NCBI RefSeq assembly: GCF_000003605.2 | Contig: NW_003111412.1 | Coordinates: forward strand, 1-10,426 | Reading direction: 5' to 3' | Length of the DNA: 10,426 bases | From: Saccoglossus kowalevskii | Lineage: Eukaryota > Hemichordata > Enteropneusta > Harrimaniidae | Shown here: positions 1-8,588 of the stretch, in pieces | How the letters are laid out: every line of letters starts with the position of its first letter | How positions within the stretch are numbered: the first letter of the stretch is position 1 | Made by a program: the position numbers and the translations under genes | The notes under the pieces: model-generated | Told to the model about the DNA's origin: nothing | What the model saw: only the letters and a program-made list of their open reading frames with translations | Databases searched by the model: none

Positions 1-48
1 ACCTCCATGGCCTGCACCAAAGCATTCAGGTGGGACATCACAGCAATA

Positions 49-336
49 ACCTCCATGGCCTACACCAAATCATCCCGGTGGGACATCACAGCAATAACCT
101 CCATGGCCTGCACCAAATCATCCCGGTGGGACATCACAGCAATAACCTCCATGGCCTACACCAAATCATCCCGGTGGGACATCACAGCAATAACCTCCAT
201 GGCCTGCACCAAATCATCCCGGTGGGACATCACAGCAATAACCTCCATGGCCTACACCAAATCATCCCGGTGGGACATCACAGCAATAACCTCCATGGCC
301 TGCACCAAATCATCCCGGTGGGACATCACAGCAATA
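49..336. repeat. 96-bp dimer run (TAC unit / TGC unit, three times)
   Basis: Six successive units have the consensus TCATCCCGG core and differ only at unit position 14, alternating TAC, TGC, TAC, TGC, TAC, TGC. The effective period is therefore 96 bp, repeated three times with no other visible difference. This is a simple higher-order repeat, as expected after recent amplification of a two-unit segment. It is flanked by GCATTCAGG-type units at 1-48 and 337-384. Confidence 0.9.
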
Positions 337-1824
337 ACCTCCATGGTCTGCACCAAAGCATTCAGGTGGGACATCACAGCAATAACCTCCATGGCCTACA
401 CCAAATCATCCCGGTGGAACATCACAGCAATAACCTCCATGGCCTACACCAAGGCATTCAGGTGGGACATCACAGCAATAACCTCCATGGCCTACACCAA
501 ATCATCCCGGTGGGACATCACAGCAATAACCTCCATGGCCTGCACCAAATCATCCCGGTGGGACATCACAGCAATAACCTCCATGGCCTGCACCAAAGCA
601 TCCTGGTAGGACATCACAGCAATAACCTCCATGGCCTACACCAAAGCATTCATGTGGGACATCACAGCAATAACCTCCATGGCCTACACCAAAGCATCCC
701 GGTGGGACATCACAGCAATAACCTCCATGGCCTACACCAAATCATCCCGTTGGGACATCACAGCAATAACCCCCATGGCCTGCACCAAATCATCCCGGTG
801 GGACATCACAGCAATAACCTCCATGGCCTGCACCAAATCATCTCGGTGGGACATCACAGCAATAACCTCCATGGCCTACACCAAATCATCCCGGTGGGAC
901 ATCACAGCAATAACCTCCATGGCCTACACCAAATCATCTCGGTGGGACATCACAGCAATAACCTCCATGGCCTACACCAAATCATCTCGGTGGGACATCA
1001 CAGCAATAACCTCCATGGCCTGCACCAAATCATCCTGGTGGGACATCACAGCAATAACCTCCATGGCCTGCACCAAATCATCCCGTTGGGACATCACAGC
1101 AATAACCTCCATGGCCTGCACCAAATCATCCCGGTGGGACATCACAGCAATAACCTCCATGGCCTACACCAAAGCATCCCGGTGGGACATCACAGCAATA
1201 ACCTCCATGGCCTGCACCAAATCATCCCGGTGGGACATCACAGCAATAACCTCCATGGCCTACAACAAAGCATCCCGGTGGGACATCACAGCAATAACCC
1301 CCATGGCCTACACCAAATCATCCCGGTGGGACATCACAGCAATAACCTCCATGGCCTGCACCAAATCATCTTGGTGGGACATCACAGCAATAACCTCCAT
1401 GGCCTGCACCAAAGCATCCCGGTGGGACATCACAGCAATAACCTCCATGGCCTGCACCAAATCATCCCGTTGGGACATCACAGCAATAACCTCCATGGCC
1501 TGCACCAAATCATCCCGGTGGGACATCACAGCAATAACCTCCATGGCCTGCACCAAAGCATCCCGGTGGGACATCACAGCAATAACCTCCATGGCCTGCA
1601 CCAAATCATCCCGGTGGGACATCACAGCAATAACCCCCATGGCCTACACCAAATCATCCCGGTGGGACATCACAGCAATAACCTCCATGGCCTGCACCAA
1701 ATCATCTCGGTGGGACATCACAGCAATAACCTCCATGGCCTACACCAAATCATCTCGGTGGGACATCACAGCAATAACCTCCATGGCCTGCACCAAATCA
1801 TCCCGGTGGGACATCACAGCAATA

Positions 1825-2256
1825 ACCTCCATGGCCTACACCAAATCATCCCGGTGGGACATCACAGCAATAACCTCCATGGCCTGCACCAAATCATCTC
1901 GGTGGGACATCACAACAATAACCTCCATGGCCTGCGCCAAATCATCCTGGTGGGACATCACAGCAATAACCTCCATGGCCTGCACCAAAGCATTCAGGTG
2001 GGACATCACAGCAATAACCTCCATGGCCTACACCAAATCATCCCGGTGGGACATCACAGCAATAACCTCCATGGCCTGCACCAAATCATCCCGGTGGGAC
2101 ATCACAGCAATAACCTCCATGGCCTGCACCAAATCATCTCGGTGGGACATCACAGCAATAACCTCCATGGCCTGCACCAAATCATCCCGGTGGGACATCA
2201 CAGCAATAACCTCCATGGCCTACAACAAAGCATCCCGGTGGGACATCACAGCAATA
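1825..2256. repeat. Higher-order repeat copy A (9 units)
   Basis: The ordered unit types are TAC-consensus, TGC-TCTCGG ending ACAATA, TGC-TCCTGG (with TGCGCC), TGC-GCATTCAGG, TAC-consensus, TGC-consensus, TGC-TCTCGG, TGC-consensus and TACAAC-GCATCCCGG. Nearly the same order reappears at 2305-2832 with two extra units. The shared rare markers (ACAATA just before the TCCTGG unit, then GCATTCAGG, ending with a TACAAC unit) make independent origin unlikely. One TGC-consensus unit (2257-2304) separates the copies. Confidence 0.85.
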
Positions 2257-2304
2257 ACCTCCATGGCCTGCACCAAATCATCCCGGTGGGACATCACAGC
2301 AATA

Positions 2305-2832
2305 ACCTCCATGGCCTACACCAAATCATCCCGGTGGGACATCACAGCAATAACCTCCATGGCCTGCACCAAATCATCTCGGTGGGACATCACAGCAATA
2401 ACCTCCATGGCCTGCACCAAATCATCCCGTTGGGACATCACAACAATAACCTCCATGGCCTGCACCAAATCATCCTGGTGGGACATCACAGCAATAACCT
2501 CCATGGCCTGCACCAAAGCATTCAGGTGGGACATCACAGCAATAACCTCCATGGCCTACACCAAATCATCCCGGTGGGACATCACAGCAATAACCTCCAT
2601 GGCCTGCACCAAATCATCCCGGTGGGACATCACAGCAATAACCTCCATGGCCTGCACCAAATCATCCCAGTGGGACATCACAGCAATAACCTCCATGGCC
2701 TGCACCAAATCATCTCGGTGGGACATCACAGCAATAACCTCCATGGCCTGCACCAAATCATCCCGGTGGGACATCACAGCAATAACCTCCATGGCCTACA
2801 ACAAAGCATCCCGGTGGGACATCACAGCAATA
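2305..2832. repeat. Higher-order repeat copy B (11 units)
   Basis: This is the second copy of the segment at 1825-2256. Compared with copy A it has one extra unit before the TCCTGG unit, so the ACAATA ending sits on a CCCGTT unit (2401-2448) rather than on a TCTCGG unit. It also has one extra TCCCAG unit (2641-2688). Both copies end in a TACAAC-GCATCCCGG unit. The differences fit duplication followed by unit gain or loss and within-unit exchange. The 49-bp phase-shifting unit follows directly. Confidence 0.85.
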
Positions 2833-2881
2833 ACCTCCATGGACCTACACCAAATCATCCCGGTGGGACATCACAGCAATA
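2833..2881. repeat. 49-bp variant unit (one-base insertion)
   Basis: This unit reads ATGGACCTACACC where others read ATGGCCTACACC, an extra A near 2843. It is the only insertion in the window and moves the repeat phase by +1. It joins the two open forward frames (the MACTK-type frame runs into the LHGLHQ-type frame), which lengthens one open frame without implying coding. It occurs once, so it was not amplified. It could be a real mutation or an assembly or base-calling error. Confidence 0.9.
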
Positions 2882-4321
2882 ACCTCCATGGCCTGCACCA
2901 AAGCATCCTGGTGGGACATCACAGCAATAACCTCCATGGCCTGCACCAAATCATCCCGGTGGGACATCGCAGCAATAACCTCCATGGCCTGCACCAAATC
3001 ATCCCGGTGGGACATCACAGCAATAACCTCCATGGCCTACACCAAATCATCCTGGTGGGACATCACAGCAATAACCTCCATGGCCTGCACCAAATCATTC
3101 CGTTGGGACATCACAGCAATAACCTCCATGGCCTGCACCAAATCATCCCGGTGGGACATCACAGCAATAACCTCCATGGCCTGCACCAAATCATCCCGGT
3201 GGGACATCACAGCAATAACCTCCATGGCCTACACCAAATCATCCCGTTGGGACATCACAGCAATAACCTCCATGGCCTGCACCAAATCATCCCGGTGGGA
3301 CATCACAGCAATAACCTCCATGGCCTGCACCAAATCATTCCGTTGGGACATCACAGCAATAACCTCCATGGCCTACACCAAATCATCCCGTTGGGACATC
3401 ACAGCAATAACCTCCATGGCCTGCACCAAATCATCCCGGTGGGACATCACAGCAATAACCTCCATGGCCTGCACCAAAGCATCCCGGTGGGACATCACAG
3501 CAATAACCCCCATAGCCTGCACCAAATCATCCCGGTGGGACATCACAGCAATAACCTCCATGGCCTGCACCAAAGCATCCCGGTGGGACATCACAGCAAT
3601 AACCTCCATGGCCTACACCAAATCATCCCGTTGGGACATCACAGCAATAACCTCCATGGCCTGCACCAAAGCATCCCGGTGGGACATCACAGCAATAACC
3701 TCCATGGCCTGCACCAAATCATCCCGGTGGGACATCACAGCAATAACCCCCATAGCCTGCACCAAATCATCCCGGTGGGACATCACAGCAATAACCTCCA
3801 TGGCCTGCACCAAAGCATCCCGGTGGGACATCACAGCAATAACCTCCATGGCCTACACCAAATCATCCCGTTGGGACATCACAGCAATAACCTCCATGGC
3901 CTACACCAAAGCATCCCGGTGGGACATCACAGCAATAACCTCCATGGCCTACACCAAAGCATCCCGGTGGGACATCACAGCAATAACCTCCATGGCCTGC
4001 ACCAAATCATCCCGGTGGGACATCACAGCAATAACCTCCATGGCCTGCACCAAATCATCTCGGTGGGACATCACAGCAATAACCCCCATGGCCTACAACA
4101 AAGCATCCCGGTGGGACATCACAGCAATAACCCCCATGGCCTACAACAAAGCATCCCGGTGGGACATCACAGCAATAACCTCCATGGCCTACACCAAATC
4201 ATCCCGGTGGGACATCACAGCAATAACCTCCATGGCCTGCACCAAAGCATCCCGGTGGGACATCACAGCAATAACCTCCATGGCCTACACCAAAGCATCC
4301 CGGTGGGACATCACAGCAATA
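2882..4321. repeat. Array block II: 30 units
   Basis: Thirty 48-bp units, enriched for CCCGTT variants (including two TCATTCCGTT units near 3074 and 3314) and for GCATCCCGG units. This block has the only two CCATAGCC units (3506-3553 and 3746-3793), which lose the NcoI site, and one CATCGCAGC unit near 2967. It contains no GCATTCAGG unit. Two adjacent units at 4082-4177 are identical and carry both T4C and TACAAC-GCATCC, an evident single-unit duplication. No gene is supported here. Confidence 0.95.
3410..3889. repeat. 240-bp (five-unit) duplication marked by CCATAGCC
   Basis: Units at 3410-3649 and 3650-3889 form two five-unit copies. In each, the third unit has the unique CCCCCATAGCC start, the fourth is TGC-GCATCCCGG and the fifth is TAC-CCCGTT. 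The first two units are the same two types in swapped order, which suggests a local exchange after duplication or a breakpoint inside the segment. The CCATAGCC change occurs nowhere else in the window, so the marker arose once and was copied. Confidence 0.88.
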
Positions 4322-4415
4322 ACCTCCATGGCTGCATCAAATCATCCCGTTGGGACATCACAGCAATAACCCCCATGGCTGCACCAAATCATCCCGTTGG
4401 GACATCACAGCAATA
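4322..4415. repeat. Two adjacent 47-bp units
   Basis: Both units read ATGGCTGCA instead of ATGGCCTGCA, losing one C of the CC at unit positions 11-12. Both also have CCCGTT. The first has GCATCAAA and the second has a CCCCCATGG start. The shared deletion on the same CCCGTT background suggests one deletion copied into a neighbour. Together they shift the phase by -2 and create stops in forward frames that were open. Confidence 0.92.
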
Positions 4416-5615
4416 ACCTCCATGGCCTACACCAAATCATCTCGGTGGGACATCACAGCAATAACCTCCATGGCCTACACCAAAGCATCCTGGTGGGACA
4501 TCACAGCAATAACCTCCATGGCCTGCACCAAATCATCCCGGTGGGACATCACAGCAATAACCTCCATGGCCTGCACCAAATCATCTCGATGGGACATCAC
4601 AGCAATAACCTCCATGGCCTGCACCAAATCATCCCGGTGGGACATCACAGCAATAACCTCCATGGCCTACACCAAATCATCTCGATGGGACATCACAGCA
4701 ATAACCTCCATGGCCTGCACCAAATCATCTCGGTGGGACATCACAGCAATAACCTCCATGGCCTACACCAAATCATCTCGATGGGACATCACAGCAATAA
4801 CCTCCATGGCCTGCACCAAATCATCCCGGTAGGACATCACAGCAATAACCTCCATGGCCTGCACCAAAGCATCCCGGTGGGACATCACAGCAATAACCTC
4901 CATGGCCTGCACCAAAGCATCCCGGTGGGACATCACAGCAATAACCTCCATGGCCTGCACCAAATCATCCCGTTGGGACATCACAGCAATAACCTCCATG
5001 GCCTACACCAAATCATCCCGGTGGGACATCACAGCAATAACCTCCATGGCCTACACCAAATCATCTTGGTGGGACATCACAGCAATAACCTCCATGGCCT
5101 GCACCAAATCATCTCGATGGGACATCACAGCAATAACCTCCATGGCCTGCACCAAATCATCCCGGTGGGACATCACAGCAATAACCTCCATGGCCTACAC
5201 CAAATCATCTCAGTGGGACATCACAGCAATAACCTCCATGGCCTGCACCAAATCATCCCGGTGGGACATCACAGCAATAACCTCCATGGCCTGCACCAAA
5301 GCATCCCGGTGGGACATCACAGCAATAACCTCCATGGCCTGCACCAAATCATCCCGTTGGGACATCACAGCAATAACCTCCATGGCCTACACCAAATCAT
5401 CCCGGTGGGACATCACAGCAATAACCTCCATGGCCTACACCAAATCATCTCGGTGGGACATCACAGCAATAACCTCCATGGCCTACACCAAAGCATCCTG
5501 GTGGGACATCACAGCAATAACCTCCATGGCCTGCACCAAATCATCCCGGTGGGACATCACAGCAATAACCTCCATGGCCTACACCAAATCATCCCGGTGG
5601 GACATCACAGCAATA

Positions 5616-6191
5616 ACCTCCATGGCCTACACCAAATCATCTCGATGGGACATCACAGCAATAACCTCCATGGCCTGCACCAAATCATCCCGGTGGGACA
5701 TCACAGCAATAACCTCCATGGCCTGCACCAAATCATCTCGATGGGACATCACAGCAATAACCTCCATGGCCTGCACCAAATCATCCCGGTGGGACATCAC
5801 AGCAATAACCTCCATGGCCTACACCAAATCATCTCGATGGGACATCACAGCAATAACCTCCATGGCCTGCACCAAATCATCCCGGTGGGACATCACAGCA
5901 ATAACCTCCATGGCCTACACCAAATCATCTCGATGGGACATCACAGCAATAACCTCCATGGCCTGCACCAAATCATCTCGGTGGGACATCACAGCAATAA
6001 CCTCCATGGCCTACACCAAATCATCTCGATGGGACATCACAGCAATAACCTCCATGGCCTGCACCAAATCATCCCGGTGGGACATCACAGCAATAACCTC
6101 CATGGCCTACACCAAATCATCTCGATGGGACATCACAGCAATAACCTCCATGGCCTGCACCAAATCATCCCGGTGGGACATCACAGCAATA
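5616..6191. repeat. 96-bp dimer run with TCTCGATGGG units
   Basis: Twelve units in which every first member is a TCTCGATGGG unit and every second is a consensus unit, except one TCTCGG unit at 5952-5999. Unit position 14 is TAC in the first members except at 5712-5759, and TGC in the second members. The working period is 96 bp over about 576 bp. A shorter relative lies at 4560-4847. The confinement of TCTCGATGGG to this part of the array, with one outlier at 10173-10220, shows local homogenisation. Confidence 0.9.
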
Positions 6192-7439
6192 ACCTCCATG
6201 GCCTACACCAAATCATCCCGGTGGGACATCACAGCAATAACCTCCATGGCCTACACCAAAGCATCCTGGTGGGACATCACAGCAATAACCTCCATGGCCT
6301 GCACCAAATCATCCCGGTGGGACATCACAGCAATAACCTCCATGGCCTACACCAAATCATCTCGGTGGGACATCACAGCAATAACCTCCATGGCCTGCAC
6401 CAAATCATCTCGGTGGGACATCACAGCAATAACCCCCATGGCCTACAACAAAGCATCCCGGTGGGACATCACAGCAATAACCTCCATGGCCTGCACCAAA
6501 TCATCCCGGTGGGACATCACAGCAATAACCTCCATGGCCTGCACCAAATCATCCCGTTGGGACATCACAGCAATAACCTCCATGGCCTGCACCAAATCAT
6601 CCCGGTGGGACATCACAGCAATAACCTCCATGGCCTGCACCAAATCATCCCGGTGGGACATCACAGCAATAACCTCCATGGCCTGCACCAAATCATCCCG
6701 GTGGGACATCACAGCAATAACCTCCATGGCCTACACCAAATCATCCCGGTGGGACATCACAGCAATAACCTCCATGGCCTGCACCAAAGCATCCCGTTGG
6801 GACATCACAGCAATAACCTCCATGGCCTGCACCAAATCATCCCGGTGGGACATCACAGCAATAACCTCCATGGCCTACACCAAATCATCCCGGTGGGACA
6901 TCACAGCAATAACCTCCATGGCCTACACCAAATCATCCCGTTGGGACATCACAGCAATAACCTCCATGGCCTGCACCAAAGCATCCCGGTGGGACATCAC
7001 AGCAATAACCTCCATGGCCTGCACCAAATCATCTCGGTGGGACATCACAGCAATAACCTCCATGGCCTGCACCAAAGCATCCCGGTGGGACATCACAGCA
7101 ATAACCTTCATGGCCTGCACCAAATCATCCCGTTGGGACATCACAGCAATAACCTCCATGGCCTACACCAAATCATCCCGGTGGGACATCACAGCAATAA
7201 CCTCCATGGCCTGCACCAAATCATCCCGTTGGGACATCACAGCAATAACCTCCATGGCCTGCACCAAATTATCCCGGTGGGACATCACAGCAATAACCCC
7301 CATGGCCTACACCAAATCATCCCGGTGGGACATCACAGCAATAACCTCCATGGCCTGCACCAAATCATCTCGGTGGGACATCACAGCAATAACCTCCATG
7401 GCCTGCACCAAATCATCCTGGTGGGACATCACAGCAATA

Positions 7440-7919
7440 ACCTCCATGGCCTGCACCAAATCATCTCGGTGGGACATCACAGCAATCACCTCCATGGCCT
7501 GCACCAAATCATCTCGGTGGGACATCACAGCAATAACCTCCATGGCCTGCACCAAATCATCCCAGTGGGACATCACAGCAATAACCTCCATGGCCTACAC
7601 CAAATCATCCCGGTGGGACATCACAGCAATAACCTCCATGGCCTACACCAAATCATCCCGGTGGGACATCACAGCAATAACCTCCATGGCCTGCACCAAA
7701 TCATCCCGGTGGAACATCACAGCAATCACCTCCATGGCCTGCACCAAATCATCTCGGTGGGACATCACAGCAATAACCTCCATGGCCTGCACCAAATCAT
7801 CCCGGTGGGACATCACAGCAATCACCTCCATGGCCTGCACCAAATCATCTCGGTGGGACATCACAGCAATAACCTCCATGGCCTGCACCAAATCATCCCA
7901 GTGGGACATCACAGCAATA
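7440..7919. repeat. Local higher-order segment marked by CAATCA unit ends
   Basis: Units at 7440, 7680 and 7776 end AGCAATCA rather than AGCAATA followed by A, a change at unit position 48 found nowhere else in the window. Each is followed by a TGC-TCTCGG unit. The four-unit order at 7440-7631 (marked unit, TCTCGG, TCCCAG, TAC-consensus) recurs from 7776, seven units later. The marked unit at 7680 also carries GGTGGAAC, otherwise seen only at 385-432. Confidence 0.8.
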
Positions 7920-8447
7920 ACCTCCATGGCCTACACCAAATCATCCCGGTGGGACATCACAGCAATAACCTCCATGGCCTGCACCAAATCATCTCGGTGG
8001 GACATCACAGCAATAACCTCCATGGCCTGCACCAAATCATCCTGGTGGGACATCACAGCAATAACCTCCATGGCCTGCACCAAAGCATTCAGGTGGGACA
8101 TCACAGCAATAACCTCCATGGCCTGCACCAAATCATCCCAGTGGGACATCACAGCAATAACCTCCATGGCCTGCACCAAATCATCCCGGTGGGACATCAC
8201 AGCAATAACCTCCATGGCCTACAACAAATCATCCCGGTGGGACATCACGGCAATAACCTCCATGGCCTGCACCAAATCATCCCGGTGGGACATCACAGCA
8301 ATAACCTCCATGGCCTACACCAAATCATCCCGGTGGGACATCACAGCAATAACCTCCATGGCCTGCACCAAATCATCCCGGTGGGACATCACAGCAATAA
8401 CCTCCATGGCCTGCACCAAATCATCCCGGTGGGACATCACAGCAATA

Positions 8448-8588
8448 ACCTCCATGGCTGCACCAAAGCATTCAGGCGGGACATCACAGCAATAACCTCC
8501 ATGGCTGCACCAAAGCATTCAGGTGGGACATCACAGCAATAACCTTCATGGCTACACCAAATCATCCCGGTGGGACATCACAGCAATA
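8448..8588. repeat. Three adjacent 47-bp units
   Basis: Three units in a row lack one C at unit positions 11-12 (ATGGCTGC or ATGGCTAC). The first two are GCATTCAGG units, the first with GGCGGG. The third is a consensus-core TAC unit with a CTTCATGG start that loses the NcoI site. The cluster shifts the phase by -3, so it leaves the reading phase unchanged overall, although each single unit shifts it. The same deletion occurs at 4322-4415 on a different background, so it either arose twice or was transferred. Confidence 0.92.

Larger units (their letters stand above)
1..2832. repeat. Array block I: 59 units in one phase
   Basis: This block has 59 consecutive 48-bp units with no length change. 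Its left part holds several GCATTCAGG-type units (1, 337, 433 and a CATTCATG variant at 625), alternating TAC/TGC dimers at 49-336, and a G-to-A change making TAG at 607-609. The centre is mixed, with TCTCGG, CCCGTT and GCATCC variants. Two further GCATTCAGG units, at 1969 and 2497, lie in matching positions of the imperfect duplication described separately. The rare change GCAATA to ACAATA occurs only here, in the units at 1873 and 2401. I see no gene in this stretch; the open frames across it are a product of the repeat. Confidence 0.95.
4416..8447. repeat. Array block III: 84 units
   Basis: This is the longest uninterrupted phase block. Its left half (4560-6143) holds ten of the eleven TCTCGATGGG units in the window, mostly alternating with consensus units. 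Its centre (about 6432-7300) is rich in consensus, GCATCC and CCCGTT units. Its right part (7440-7823) has the only three units ending CAATCA, and nearby TCCCAG units. Only one GCATTCAGG unit is present (8064-8111), next to a TCCTGG unit as in block I. A TAG in the otherwise open MACTK-type frame lies at 4830-4832. No gene is supported. Confidence 0.95.

Noticed and set aside
1-48. The window starts exactly at a unit boundary, which could suggest the array edge.
   Set aside because: The unit phase is my own choice, so the boundary is arbitrary. The first unit is a normal GCATTCAGG-type copy with no degeneration of the kind often seen at array edges.
631-4416. Open frame of 1261 codons, and the similar one at 4397-8542, as repeat-protein genes.
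   Set aside because: Open frames follow from a unit length divisible by 3 and a stop-free consensus. The first crosses a one-base insertion that switches it from one peptide repeat to another, two frames are open at once, substitutions show no excess of silent changes, and there is no unique N- or C-terminal region.
6443-6727. Reverse-strand open frames of 62-126 codons (MEVIAVMSHRDDLVQA repeats).
   Set aside because: They exist only where successive units have TGC at position 14; every TAC unit puts a TAG in this frame. Their lengths reflect the spacing of TAC units.
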